NCBI GenBank assembly: GCA_965601685.1
Contig: CBFCWI010000001.1
Coordinates: 558,001 to 622,000, forward strand
Length of the DNA: 64,000 nucleotides
Direction: 5' to 3'
Source of the DNA: JANQJD01 sp965601685
Lineage (GTDB): Bacteria; Pseudomonadota; Alphaproteobacteria; Rhodospirillales; Rhodospirillaceae
Shown one piece after another: positions 8,206-17,613 of this stretch; positions within the stretch are counted from its first letter, which is position 1; each line of letters starts with the position of its first letter. The notes beneath the pieces are model-generated. The model had not been told where the DNA came from. It did no database searches and worked only from the letters and a program-made list of their open reading frames with translations. Made by a program: the position numbers and the translations under genes.

Positions 8206-9518
8206 CAGCCTTCAGTCCCCGTGAGATTGTCTCTGAACTTGACCGTTTTATTGTTGGTCAGGAGGAGGCAAAGCGTGCCGTTGCTGTTGCCCTCCGCAAT
8301 CGCTGGCGGCGTCAACAGCTCTCTGATGAACTGCGTGAGGAGGTATTGCCGAAGAACATCCTCATGATCGGTCCTACCGGGGTCGGTAAGACAGAAATTG
8401 CCCGCCGTCTGGCACGTCTAGCACAGGCGCCGTTTCTGAAGGTTGAAGCAACCAAATTTACCGAGGTCGGTTACGTGGGGCGGGATGTGGAAAGCATTGT
8501 TCGTGATTTAGTAGAAACTGCAATAACTATTACCCGTGAAAGGGTACGCAACAAAGTGCGGGCCAAGGCTGAAAGCATTGCAGAGGAACGAGTGCTTGAT
8601 GCTTTGGTTGGCACCTCTGCTCAGATGGAGACCAGGGCCAAGTTCCGCAAGATGCTGCGCGCAAATCAGCTCAACGATCGGGAAATTGAAATTGAACTCC
8701 AAGAGAGCAGTGCAATGAACATGCCAACCATGGATGTGCCCGGCATTCCTGGTGTTCAAATGGGCATGCTGAATCTGAATGATTTGTTCGGCAAGATGTT
8801 CAGCGGCCGAACGCGGACACGGCGGGTGAGCGTGGGAGATGCCCACGAACTGCTGATTGCCGAGGAAAGTGACAAGCTTTTAGATCAGGATAAGGTTGTG
8901 AGAGAGGCAATCGACGCAGTAGAAAATCATGGAATCGTCTTTATCGATGAGGTGGATAAGATCTGCGGCCGTGGCGAGGAACGCTTGGGCGGAGGCGATG
9001 TATCCCGTGAAGGAGTGCAGCGTGATCTCTTACCCTTGATCGAAGGTACCACAGTGGTCACAAAGCACGGCAGTGTGAAGACTGATCATATTTTATTTAT
9101 CGCCTCAGGCGCTTTTCACCTGTCAAAGCCATCAGATCTGCTGCCCGAACTGCAGGGACGCTTGCCGATTCGGGTCGAGTTGAAGGCGCTGACACGCGAT
9201 GATTTCATACGCATCCTCACAGAGCCGGAAACCAGTCTGATCAAGCAGTGTCGAGCCTTGTTGGCGACGGAAGCTGTAACGCTAGACTTCACCAGTGAAG
9301 CGATCGCGGCTATTGCCGATTTAGCCGCGGAGATTAACCGCAACATCGAGAATATCGGTGCGCGTCGGTTGCATACAGTGATAGAACGCCTTCTGGATGA
9401 TATAAGCTTCACGGCCACAGACCGGCCCGGGGAACATATCTGCATCCAAGCAGAAATGGTTCATGCACGAGTTGGTGGATTGGCAAGGAATGCTGATCTA
9501 AGCAAGTTCATTCTGTGA
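8202..9518 (+). CDS. hslU: HslUV protease ATPase subunit
   Basis: AAA+ unfoldase that feeds substrates to HslV. The protein (438 aa) starts MTAFSPREIVSELDRFIVGQ. It has Walker A GPTGVGKTEIARRLA near residue 62, the pore motif GYVGRDVES, the intermediate I-domain at ~110-240, and Walker B GIVFIDEVDKI. The C-terminus, DLSKFIL, matches the tail that inserts into HslV pockets and activates it. Length and motifs are normal. It is co-transcribed with hslV through an ATGA overlap. Confidence 0.97.
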   Translation: MTAFSPREIVSELDRFIVGQEEAKRAVAVALRNRWRRQQLSDELREEVLPKNILMIGPTGVGKTEIARRLARLAQAPFLKVEATKFTEVGYVGRDVESIVRDLVETAITITRERVRNKVRAKAESIAEERVLDALVGTSAQMETRAKFRKMLRANQLNDREIEIELQESSAMNMPTMDVPGIPGVQMGMLNLNDLFGKMFSGRTRTRRVSVGDAHELLIAEESDKLLDQDKVVREAIDAVENHGIVFIDEVDKICGRGEERLGGGDVSREGVQRDLLPLIEGTTVVTKHGSVKTDHILFIASGAFHLSKPSDLLPELQGRLPIRVELKALTRDDFIRILTEPETSLIKQCRALLATEAVTLDFTSEAIAAIADLAAEINRNIENIGARRLHTVIERLLDDISFTATDRPGEHICIQAEMVHARVGGLARNADLSKFIL

Positions 9519-9577
9519 GTCGCTCAGCAATCAACAGGGTGTGATGTTTGAGTGGATTCTCAGCTAAGGCTGAGTCA

Positions 9578-10312
9578 ATGGCAAATGGGGGTGGGGGGAT
9601 GACCGACATTGGGCCCCAGAGCAGGAAGGGGCACAGAGCGTCCGGCGCTCGAGGGGGCAGTCGTCATCATCATGATAACAGCAGCGCTTCCCTTTCCTCG
9701 ATTCTATGGCTGCAACGGCAGTTCCATGACCCCTATGTGGCAGAGGCGCGTAGACTCGGTTATCGGTCGCGTGCTGCTTTCAAACTGTTGGATCTTGACA
9801 GAAAACGGCGCATTCTCAAGCCTGGCCAGCAGGTGGTGGATCTAGGAGCTGCCCCAGGCGGGTGGAGTCAGGTGGCAGTCGCCCGAGTCATAACGGACAA
9901 GCTTGCCCGTGGTCAAGTGGTCTCCGTCGACCTTAACGCCTGGACAGCGGTCCCAGGCGCAACTTGCCTGACATACGATTTTATGGCTGCCGATAGTACA
10001 TCCCGCCTCAAGCAGGTCCTAGGTGGTGGTAAAGCAGATGTGATTCTGTCAGATATGGCACCTAACACCACTGGGCATCAACGTACCGATCATCTGCGTG
10101 TCCTGGTGCTAGTTGAAGCTGCTTATGCATTTGCGCTAGACGTCCTGTCCCCTGGTGGGGCCTTCGTAGCCAAGGTATTACAGAGTGGTGCAGAGCCAGT
10201 GCTCCTAGCGGATCTAAAGCGTCACTTCACTTCAGTGCATCATATCAAACCTCCGGCTAGCCGCAAGGAATCGGCAGAGATTTACCTGGTGGCACAAGGC
10301 CTGATCAGGTGA
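9578..10312 (+). CDS. rlmE: 23S rRNA (uridine-2552-2'-O)-methyltransferase
   Basis: RlmE (RrmJ/FtsJ) methylates the ribose of U2552 in the ribosomal A-loop. The SAM-binding motif is VVDLGAAPGGWSQVAV. The catalytic K-D-K-E set is visible: the Lys of RSRAAFKLLDL, the Asp of LSDMAPNTTG, the Lys of VAKVLQSG and the Glu of ESAEIYLVA. The N-terminus has a 40-residue Gly/His-rich lead. Starts are possible at TTG 9548, ATG 9578 or ATG 9599; 9578 has an AAGG site at a workable distance, so the exact start is uncertain. The frequent neighbour guaB is not downstream. Confidence 0.93.
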   Translation: MANGGGGMTDIGPQSRKGHRASGARGGSRHHHDNSSASLSSILWLQRQFHDPYVAEARRLGYRSRAAFKLLDLDRKRRILKPGQQVVDLGAAPGGWSQVAVARVITDKLARGQVVSVDLNAWTAVPGATCLTYDFMAADSTSRLKQVLGGGKADVILSDMAPNTTGHQRTDHLRVLVLVEAAYAFALDVLSPGGAFVAKVLQSGAEPVLLADLKRHFTSVHHIKPPASRKESAEIYLVAQGLIR

Positions 10313-10607
10313 ATCACGGGCTTTTTGCATGCGGGGCTCCAATACTACTCGTGGCCCACAGCGATGTAGTGCAAGCGGTTTTCTGTTGCCGAGGACAAAG
10401 AAACCTGACCGGCGCTGCCTGAACAGCGGCGCGGCTGCAGCCCGCATGATCGGCTGGGCATCACGTCTGTGTTTCTGCGAGTAGATGTATTCCTGCGGTT
10501 TGTCTTGAGTGGTGCGTCAGACCCGCTCCATCATGGTGCTGTCGAGGGGGTAGTATGGGCTACACTGCTACACTGACATCCTAGCCGTTAGCCATTGAGG
10601 TGGTGCT
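10313..10607. other. spacer between rlmE and hpnG, nothing recognised
   Basis: About 295 bp with no supportable gene. Just before hpnG is an 8-bp tandem direct repeat, GCTACACT twice at 10559-10574. The hpnG ribosome site GAGGTGG closes the region. Confidence 0.4.
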
Positions 10608-11288
10608 ATGATCGGAATCGTGACTGGCCTCACAGTTGAGGCACGTTGCTGGGAGGACAAGCACCCCCTGCTCATACATTGTGCAGGACAGGGGGCAAGG
10701 CAAGCGACCCAGGCTGCAGTATCTCTGATACAGCAAGGTGTCACGGGGCTCGTTAGTTTCGGTCTAGCGGGGGGACTCATGCCAGCGCTGCGGCCTGGCA
10801 CTGTAGTGCTAGCAAACGCGATCATAGTGCCGACGAGCGACGGGCAAAGACTATTTTTTCCTCACCCCTCTTGGCATGAGCGTCTACATACTCGCTTGAC
10901 TGCTCTCGCGCCGCTCACAGTCCCCATAGCCGCAAGTGACTCGGTCATCGCCACCGTTGGCGCTCGGATGAGGCTTGCAGCCGACACTGGGGCAGGAGCT
11001 GTGGATATGGAAAGCGGTGCAGTCGCTTTGTGCGCAATAATGGCAGGACTGCCATTTTTGGTAGTACGTGTGACGGCTGATCCGGCTGAACGAACGTTAC
11101 CACCCGCTATATTCTCTAGTGTGGACACCCATGGACGCCTACATCCCATGTGGGTGCTGCGTGCCTTGGCGCAACAGCCAACTCAGTGGCCTGACTGGCT
11201 ACACCTTTTACGGGATAGCTACCATGCCTTTGCAGTGTTACGCCGTGTTGTCAAGCTGGCCGGTGCCGATTGCGCCTTCCTCCCTTGA
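10608..11288 (+). CDS. hpnG: hopanoid-associated phosphorylase HpnG
   Basis: HpnG removes adenine from adenosylhopane to give phosphoribosyl- or ribosylhopane in C35 hopanoid synthesis. The protein (226 aa) has the purine-nucleoside-phosphorylase fold: an MIGIVTGLTVEA start, GLVSFGLAGGLMPAL, and a late GAGAVDMESGAVA block with the substrate-binding Met-Glu pair. GAGGTGG precedes the ATG. It converges on hpnH, whose 3' end is 9 bp away. In most hopanoid producers the two genes run in the same direction, so this arrangement suggests a local inversion. Confidence 0.88.
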   Translation: MIGIVTGLTVEARCWEDKHPLLIHCAGQGARQATQAAVSLIQQGVTGLVSFGLAGGLMPALRPGTVVLANAIIVPTSDGQRLFFPHPSWHERLHTRLTALAPLTVPIAASDSVIATVGARMRLAADTGAGAVDMESGAVALCAIMAGLPFLVVRVTADPAERTLPPAIFSSVDTHGRLHPMWVLRALAQQPTQWPDWLHLLRDSYHAFAVLRRVVKLAGADCAFLP

Positions 11289-11311
11289 AAGCTGTCCTCA
11301 AAGCTGTCCTC
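11288..11311. repeat. 12-bp perfect tandem duplication at hpnG/hpnH junction
   Basis: AAAGCTGTCCTC occurs twice with no gap. It begins at the last base of the hpnG stop and spans the hpnH stop codon (read on the minus strand). The copies are identical, so the event is recent or the sequence is constrained. It lies exactly at the convergent junction of two genes normally co-directional. Confidence 0.95.
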
Positions 11312-12353
11312 GCGTACCTGGTGGCAATTCTGGGGCCATTGTGCCCCTGGTTCTAGGGCCATACAGGGCAGCTCGCAACGCTTTCCAGGGATGGCGCATA
11401 GTATCAATTACAGCCGTAGGTTCAAAGCCACAGTGCATCATGCAATTGGCACATGCTATGTTCTGGCCAGCGCCATAGGCACTCCAGTCTGTTGCGTTCA
11501 TTAGCTCTTGGAAAGTGGCAGCATGACTGTGCCCGAGCAGATAACACGGTCTCTGCCAGCCGAACACGTTACGTGTAGGATTCCCCCACGGGGTACACTG
11601 GTAGCTCTGATTACCCGCGAGAAAGTCTAGAAACAAGGCAGAGTGGCTGAAGCGCCAGCTTTTTTTGAGGGCAAAAAGACGGCGAAACAATGTACGGCTG
11701 GTTTGGCGAGCAAGAAACTGACCCTGGAGAGGTGCATCCCCGTAGGCGAACCCAGGTGAAAGAGTAATACCCTCAACACCTAAATCACGGCAGACAAACG
11801 TGAAGAATCGCGCTGTGTCCTCAATATTACTAGTATCATAGAGTGTACAGTTAATATTCACTCGAAAACCACGTCCCAGAGCAACGCGTATAGCAGCTAC
11901 AGCACGGTCATAGACTCCCTCACGGGCAACGGCACGGTCGTGATGGACGCGATCGCCATCTAAGTGGACCTGAAAAGTCAGGTAAGGAGAAGGTGTGAAA
12001 AGATCTAGTCGTTTCTCCAGTAATAGAGCATTGGTACACAGATAGACAAACTTCTTCCTTGCTACTAAGCCTGCAACAATCAGACCTATTTCCCTGTGCA
12101 GTAAGGGTTCACCACCTGGAATAGATACAACAGGGGCACCACACTCTTCTACAGAGTGCAGGCATTCCTCAACAGATAAGCGGAGATTCAGAATCTCGTC
12201 CGGATAGGCAATTTTTCCACACCCCGTACATGCTAAGTTGCAACGGAACAATGGTTCCAGCATTAGCACAAGGGGGTAACGCTCAACACCTTTCAAGCGC
12301 TGTTTGAGGATATAGCTTCCAACGCGGACTTTCTGGATAAGCGGGATAGCCAT
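11298..12353 (-). CDS. hpnH: adenosyl-hopene transferase HpnH (radical SAM)
   Basis: HpnH joins an adenosyl radical to diploptene to make adenosylhopane, the first step of extended hopanoid side chains. The protein (351 aa) carries the radical SAM cluster motif CNLACTGC (Cys38, Cys42, Cys45), the GGEP motif in SIPGGEPLLH and a C-terminal Cys-rich segment (CANCMMHCGFEP). Partner hpnG is adjacent but convergent. A GGAAGACAG site precedes the ATG. Length and motifs look intact. Confidence 0.93.
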   Translation of the reverse strand: MAIPLIQKVRVGSYILKQRLKGVERYPLVLMLEPLFRCNLACTGCGKIAYPDEILNLRLSVEECLHSVEECGAPVVSIPGGEPLLHREIGLIVAGLVARKKFVYLCTNALLLEKRLDLFTPSPYLTFQVHLDGDRVHHDRAVAREGVYDRAVAAIRVALGRGFRVNINCTLYDTSNIEDTARFFTFVCRDLGVEGITLSPGFAYGDAPLQGQFLARQTSRTLFRRLFALKKSWRFSHSALFLDFLAGNQSYQCTPWGNPTRNVFGWQRPCYLLGHSHAATFQELMNATDWSAYGAGQNIACANCMMHCGFEPTAVIDTMRHPWKALRAALYGPRTRGTMAPELPPGTRGQL

Positions 12354-12658
12354 GCACTCTGTCTTCCCAATGCAACACAGGTGGCAGCGTTCTCACCATG
12401 GCTGGCCACAGCCGATGATGGCCTGAGTAACCAACCCATTGGCGACGATCAGAATGGATCCTCCCCACCCTACCCGTTGCACCGCAGTCTTTCAACAAGG
12501 AAGTGCTTCTATACGCCTAGCCATTACGTGTTGAATTCCACTACGATCGATCCAAAAGGATGAGAGCATAAACTAGATTGAGATTACGATAATCATTTCC
12601 TAGTATATCAGTTTATAAAGCATTATACAAAGAGTATACTTCATAATGCATCTGTATT
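12354..12658. other. spacer upstream of hpnH, AT-rich in its distal half
   Basis: About 305 bp between hpnH and cobB, both on the minus strand. The part from about 12540 to 12658 is AT-rich. The near half contains a short minus-strand open stretch ending in CGQPW that I cannot relate to any family. No terminator with a clear T-run after cobB is visible. Confidence 0.35.
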
Positions 12659-14062
12659 CTACAGTGTGACAGAATTCTGCGCTGTGCAAGCACGACAGGA
12701 TTCTACGAAAGCGACGAAACGCCACCCCCAGGGTAACTCACCGACTGAGCGCCTGTGTGCATAGGTAGCCAGTATATTGCGCGTTACAATTCCGTCATAA
12801 TGGCCAATAATGCCCTCGCCTCGCACTACATGATAGGCGAACTGAATCCCTGCCTCCAGATTCTCCAGACTTGAGTGATGAAACTCGTGCGCTGCATGGA
12901 CACAGGCAGGCTGCCGGTCTGGCCAAGGCATAGCGGCTGTTTCGACTAAGTGCATGTAGCCACGACCATGAGGACGCTCATGCATGACGGTATCGGCAGC
13001 AATAGCCCCGACCATATCACAAGTACGACCCTGCCAGGTGATGCACCGCGACAGGTACATCAATCCGCCACATTCAGCATAGGTAGGCAAGCCGGCCTCC
13101 AAGGCAGTACGGATTGCAATTCTCAAAGTTGTGTTTGCCTCTAGCGCTACCATGTGAATCTCTGGAAAGCCTCCGCCGATGAAGAGGCCGTCAATGTTGG
13201 ACGGCAACCCTGAATCCTGTAGGGTATTGAAGGACACGACATCGGCCCCAGCTGCAGTCAGGGCTGCTAAATCATCAGGGTAGTAAAACCTGAATGCCGC
13301 GTCACAGGCAACGGCGATGCGGACTCGTGGACATACAATGACAGGAGGCTTATATTTTTCGTATGCTGTTATTGGAAGAGATTCTGCCGTCGCCGCTGTC
13401 AGTATGCCTTCAAGATCCACCTGTCGTTCGACAGCTGCACGGATACGGGTAATGACCGTTTGAGCCTCATTGTGCTCATGGGAAGGCACAAGTCCTAAAT
13501 GCCGCTCGGCAATGTTCAGATCCTGCGAAGAATACACCGCGCCCAACACAGAGAGACCGACATAGCGTTCAATCGCAGCGACTAATTTTCTTTCATGGCG
13601 AGGTCCTGCTACTTTATTAAGAATCACACCTCCATATTGGACGCTTGGATCGAACAGCCTATACCCCGTTAACAGGGGAGCGATACCCCTGGTCATACCC
13701 GAGGTGTCTATCACCAGCACCACGGCTGCGCCGACCAGTTTAGCTAAGGCTGCTGACGAGTCTGCGCCTTCCAAGGCTACCCCGTCGTGCAAGCCCTTGT
13801 TCCCCTCGATGAGGGCGATGTCAGCGTCGGCCGTCTGCATAGCCACCGTGGCCAAGATGGCAGCATGACTTTGCGTGTGGAAATCGAGATTCCAACATGT
13901 ACGTCCTGCAGCTGCCGAGAGCCACATAGGATCGATATAGTCAGGCCCTTTTTTAAAGGGCTGCACCACTAACCCACGCTTGGCTAGGGCAGCGCATAGA
14001 CCAATGGTAAGAGCAGTCTTTCCCGAAGACTTATGCGCAGCGGAGACGTACAGACGACGCAT
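12659..14062 (-). CDS. cobB: cobyrinate a,c-diamide synthase
   Basis: ATP- and glutamine-dependent amidation of the a and c carboxylates of cobyrinate or hydrogenobyrinate in B12 synthesis. The protein (467 aa) has an N-terminal dethiobiotin-synthetase-like P-loop domain (HKSSGKTALT, residues 10-19; FKKGPDYIDP). Its C-terminal class I amidotransferase domain has Cys331 in YAECGGLMYLS and the EFHHSS segment. It is encoded 8-10 kb from cobI/cobJ, so the B12 genes are split across this region. The upstream partner is the TrpD2-like gene, 24 bp away. Confidence 0.94.
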   Translation of the reverse strand: MRRLYVSAAHKSSGKTALTIGLCAALAKRGLVVQPFKKGPDYIDPMWLSAAAGRTCWNLDFHTQSHAAILATVAMQTADADIALIEGNKGLHDGVALEGADSSAALAKLVGAAVVLVIDTSGMTRGIAPLLTGYRLFDPSVQYGGVILNKVAGPRHERKLVAAIERYVGLSVLGAVYSSQDLNIAERHLGLVPSHEHNEAQTVITRIRAAVERQVDLEGILTAATAESLPITAYEKYKPPVIVCPRVRIAVACDAAFRFYYPDDLAALTAAGADVVSFNTLQDSGLPSNIDGLFIGGGFPEIHMVALEANTTLRIAIRTALEAGLPTYAECGGLMYLSRCITWQGRTCDMVGAIAADTVMHERPHGRGYMHLVETAAMPWPDRQPACVHAAHEFHHSSLENLEAGIQFAYHVVRGEGIIGHYDGIVTRNILATYAHRRSVGELPWGWRFVAFVESCRACTAQNSVTL

Positions 14063-14086
14063 AATAACCCTATTCCTGAGTGTGCC

Positions 14087-15082
14087 TTATGCTGTTGGAA
14101 CGCGTTCTCGTCTCCGCTCTGCCCACATGGCTGTAGCCAAAGCGTGTGCAGACTGTGGCTCGTTGGCGCGCTCCAGTAACCACAACATAATGGCTATTGT
14201 TCCGATAACGGTTGCCGTAGCGTAACTATCCGTGCTCTCACCCCGCCACAATTGGCTGAGATGTGCTAGATTCATATCGGGATCCGTGGGCTGGGCGGAC
14301 TCTGATAGTAACGCTGGCCAGAGTTCCTCACCACTGCGCCCTTCCCGTACGTAGGCGATCTCCACTGGCTTGGTCGGACGCCGTTCCGCTTCGCCCCCCT
14401 CACCTTTGAATACGACCATGTGTGGCTGCTTGAGTAGAACGGCCGCCTCCTGGTGAACCCGTCTATAAGGGGGGTGGGTTACGCTCAGCACCTGATAGGA
14501 TGCATTCAGAGGATTAACCTGGCGTGCTACAGTATGGATAGGCGAGCGAACGCCAAGTAAGGAGCGTAGTGCTAAAATTTCTTGCAACCTAGGAGCAAAA
14601 GATTCCAAAGGGAGAAACGCGAAATTGTTGGCTTTTAGATGTGCGGCGGCCTCGTCCATGGAGACAGCTGGCCGAATCCCAAGGGTCTGTAATCCCTCAT
14701 GTGCATACAGCCGTCCTGCTGTATGGGCCTCGGTACCATGCATGAAGATACGCACGCCCCTGTCTGCCAGCAGTAAAGCGGCGAGTAAGTACCATGGCAG
14801 CTGACGCTGCTTACCAGCGTAAGTAGGCCAATCAAGATCTATTTCAACTGATAGATCATTTATAAAGGCGCGAACACCGCGCACAAAACCGGCTACCTCC
14901 CCAGGAGTTTCAGTCTTAACACGCAGAAGACAGAGAAAGGCCCCGAGTTGGACCGGCTCTATCTCACCAGACATGATCATACGTACTGCTGCAGTGGTTT
15001 CCTGTTCAGTCAAAGCCCGTGACAGGTTGGGACCCTTGCCAAGGATACGGACATACTGAGCAAATGGATGTTCAATGGTCAC
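14087..15082 (-). CDS. TrpD2/YbiB-like phosphoribosyltransferase-fold protein
   Basis: Belongs to the anthranilate phosphoribosyltransferase fold family but to the YbiB/TrpD2 side branch, often labelled glycosyl transferase family protein. The N-terminal helical domain is recognisable (ALTEQETTAAVRMIMSGEI, QLGAFLCLLRVK). The PRPP-binding GTG-type loop reads FMHGTEAHTAGRLYAHE, not the TrpD signature. YbiB proteins bind nucleic acid and are not tryptophan enzymes; the role here is unknown. The start is GTG at 15082 with a strong GGAGGAG site. It is followed by cobB in the same direction, a link seen in sequence but unexplained. Confidence 0.78.
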   Translation of the reverse strand: MTIEHPFAQYVRILGKGPNLSRALTEQETTAAVRMIMSGEIEPVQLGAFLCLLRVKTETPGEVAGFVRGVRAFINDLSVEIDLDWPTYAGKQRQLPWYLLAALLLADRGVRIFMHGTEAHTAGRLYAHEGLQTLGIRPAVSMDEAAAHLKANNFAFLPLESFAPRLQEILALRSLLGVRSPIHTVARQVNPLNASYQVLSVTHPPYRRVHQEAAVLLKQPHMVVFKGEGGEAERRPTKPVEIAYVREGRSGEELWPALLSESAQPTDPDMNLAHLSQLWRGESTDSYATATVIGTIAIMLWLLERANEPQSAHALATAMWAERRRERVPTA

Positions 15083-15590
15083 GACTACTCCTCCCTCTCT
15101 GGAGTTACAGGATGGAAAAGTACCAAGTCCTTATTGACGTACGCTGCCGTTTCGCCCCCATCTGGTAGGGCGTTTCTAACGAATAATTCTAACACGTAGA
15201 AATGTCTAATAGAAGGAGTGATACCCGTAGCTCTGCCCCTCTGCGGAATCCTGCGCTCTCACATCAGACTGTATGGAGTTCCGGTATCATTGCGACCTGC
15301 ACCTGCACCGAGAGCGAGCCCATTGGAAGGTGTCCGACTTTGGTCGCGTCATAACTCCTGACTGTCTATCAGGCATTTGCAGATAACTTTCTTTACAAGG
15401 ATTAGATACTAATATGTCTATTAAAAGTTGTCTTTTGTGTGTCTGAGAGAACAGATTCTCCACACAGGACGAACAGTCTCCGGCTGAACCCGAGGATGAA
15501 AACACAGCTATACGCGTGGCAGTGTTGCGGTTCGCTGCTAGTTAGCCTAACCCTAGGCTTCAACATACCAATTGGGCTAAGGAGATCGGC
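15083..15590. other. 508-bp divergent spacer, nothing recognised
   Basis: Lies between the divergent TrpD2-like gene and the membrane protein. A 37-codon plus-strand frame from 15273 has no recognisable features. AT-rich patches occur near 15170-15200 and 15390-15430, probably where promoters lie. Confidence 0.35.
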
Positions 15591-16382
15591 ATGGCTGAAC
15601 AGAGTATGGGGCAGCTCCCGCTCCTTCCCCTGGTTGCAAGAAGCTATGCTTTCGTTCTGATGGGATTACGTCCGCTGCTGGCAGCTACGTGGCCGTGGAT
15701 AGGCGTAGTTTATATCGCTGGACGAGCGGCTACTGGGGTAAGTAGCGGACTGACGGTCGAGGACGCAGTGCCATCGGCCTTATGGATCATGATTGTCACC
15801 AATTTAGTGGCTAGTAGTGCTGTGTCTGTGCTGTGTCACCGGATGATCATTCTTGGTGAGTGGCCTCTTGGCTTACGTTCTGTCCATTTTGGGCGCCGAG
15901 AGTTTCATTACCTGCTAGCCCTCTTGGGAGTCGGTTTTACCGTTGCCTGTATTATGCTCCTGTTCACAGCCCTACTACGTGCCACGGGGTTGGATAGCAG
16001 AGGAGGCATCAGTGTCAGCGCAGTGGTTATAGCTTCGATCACGAGTCTGGTGCTGTATGCCCGTGTGTCCCTGGCTTTTCCGGACCTAGCAGTATCAGAA
16101 AAACGGGTCCCCTGGCACGTCTGGCGTGCCAGTCGTGGCCAGACGGCCCGTATTATTCTGGGGATGGCCTTATCAGGAATGCCTTCCGTTCTGATTGTAC
16201 AGCAAATGGTAGTAATTGTAGCGATACTACAGGTGAAGGGCCTCACAGGCATAGCCATACTCGTCGACATCCTTGGGCTTATCGTTACTTTCGTTGCCAT
16301 AATGAGTAGCGCTGCCTTTTTATCGTTTGCCTATCAGCTGCTGGTTCTGGGTAGTGCAAGGTCCTCCGCGGGAAGAAGGTGA
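15591..16382 (+). CDS. multi-pass membrane protein of unknown function
   Basis: 263 aa, strongly hydrophobic, with about five or six probable membrane helices (around 25-50, 65-85, 100-128, 138-155, 185-205 and 222-248 by eye). Charged residues concentrate in the loops. An AAGGAGAT ribosome site 5-6 bp before the ATG makes this a convincing gene. I recognise no family motif. It is not MurJ, the membrane protein often found beside trpS in alphaproteobacteria: it is far too short and lacks that repeat pattern. It converges on trpS. Confidence 0.75.
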   Translation: MAEQSMGQLPLLPLVARSYAFVLMGLRPLLAATWPWIGVVYIAGRAATGVSSGLTVEDAVPSALWIMIVTNLVASSAVSVLCHRMIILGEWPLGLRSVHFGRREFHYLLALLGVGFTVACIMLLFTALLRATGLDSRGGISVSAVVIASITSLVLYARVSLAFPDLAVSEKRVPWHVWRASRGQTARIILGMALSGMPSVLIVQQMVVIVAILQVKGLTGIAILVDILGLIVTFVAIMSSAAFLSFAYQLLVLGSARSSAGRR

Positions 16383-16536
16383 ACTATAATCCGCGCTTCA
16401 TCGCAACAGGGTGCAATCCACAATCTGCTGCCAAGCGGAGAGGATGGGGGGGTAGGTTCATCGATGCTGCGCTGCCCACACGCCTGTGTTCTTCAAAGTC
16501 CCTTTGTCCTAGTTGTCCTGGCAGCTGCGAACCGCA

Positions 16537-17535
16537 TCATACACGCACAAAGCCTATGAGATCGTACACCGCCGCTAGGATAGGGCATGCGAGAGTATCA
16601 GCGCGTCTCGCCCCATGTTGTAGGATGGAGTCAATGTGATCCGGAGCAGACAGCAACCGTTTGACATCAGAACGGATAGGCGTGAGCACTGACACAGCGA
16701 GCTCTGTGAGGTCTTTTTTGAAGTCGGAAAATCGGCGACCTGCATGGCGGGCCAGAGCTTTCTCTTGCGACAGCTCAGCTAGGGTAGCATAGAGCTTAAG
16801 CAGATTAGCTGCCTCTGGCCTCGCCTCCAAAGCTGCTAGCGTATCTGGGAGTGGTGCAGGATCGGTCTTGGCCTTGCGTACTTTCAAGGCTATGGTGTCA
16901 GCGTCGTCAGTCATGTTGATGCGCGCATAATCGGACGGATCTGATTTACTCATCTTCTTTGTGCCATCACGCAGGCTCATAATGCGGGCAGCCTTGTCCA
17001 CAATCAGTGGTTCTGGTGTTGGAAAAAAATCCATTCTGTAATTCTTGTTGAACCGCTGTGCAATGTCACGGGCAAGTTCCAAGTGCTGCTTCTGGTCCTC
17101 GCCCACAGGAATGTGGGTAGCCTTATACAGCAAAATGTCAGCAGCCATCAGAGTGGGATAAGCATACAACCCGACCGAGGCATTTTCACGGTCCTGGCCG
17201 GCCTTCTCCTTAAACTGAGTCATACGATTAAGCCAACCGAGACGGGCGACGCAATTGAGAACCCAAGCCAGTTGGGCATGAGCAGGAACAGCGCTTTGGG
17301 TAAACAGAATGTGGCGTTCGACATCAATACCAGCGGCCAGGAGACCGGCAGCCACGCCCCGCGTATTCTGACGCAGTGCAGCTGGGGCATGTGGCACTGT
17401 AACGGCATGCATGTCTACGATACAAAACAGGCATGAGTAATCATTCTGTAACCGGACCCAATGACGAATTGCTCCAAGATAATTACCTAAATGCAGGTTG
17501 CCAGTGGGCTGTACACCAGAGAAAATACGTGTCAT
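16537..17535 (-). CDS. trpS: tryptophanyl-tRNA synthetase
   Basis: Charges tRNA-Trp. The protein (332 aa) is a class I synthetase with the HIGH-type motif in GVQPTGNLHLGNYLGAI at the N-terminus and KMSKS in DGTKKMSKSDPSDYARI. The ATG at 17535 is preceded by GAGG; an upstream in-frame start is poorer. Length is normal for the bacterial TrpRS I family. It is read toward the unknown membrane protein and away from the isochorismatase-family gene, which is on the same strand upstream. Confidence 0.97.
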   Translation of the reverse strand: MTRIFSGVQPTGNLHLGNYLGAIRHWVRLQNDYSCLFCIVDMHAVTVPHAPAALRQNTRGVAAGLLAAGIDVERHILFTQSAVPAHAQLAWVLNCVARLGWLNRMTQFKEKAGQDRENASVGLYAYPTLMAADILLYKATHIPVGEDQKQHLELARDIAQRFNKNYRMDFFPTPEPLIVDKAARIMSLRDGTKKMSKSDPSDYARINMTDDADTIALKVRKAKTDPAPLPDTLAALEARPEAANLLKLYATLAELSQEKALARHAGRRFSDFKKDLTELAVSVLTPIRSDVKRLLSAPDHIDSILQHGARRADTLACPILAAVYDLIGFVRV

Positions 17536-17613
17536 AAAAGCCTCGTATCTGCTGACCAATGTGGCAAGTACCGCGTGACGGGTTTTCCCTCTCAGTCTCT
17601 ACGGGGATCCTCA

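Noticed and set aside
10299..10326. Terminator-like hairpin with T5 at the rlmE end
   Set aside because: The stem is only five pairs with a wobble and lies across the last codons; too weak to call.
10559..10574. 8-bp tandem repeats here and at 25264-25279
   Set aside because: At this unit length about one such pair is expected by chance in 64 kb, so they were kept out of the duplication finding.
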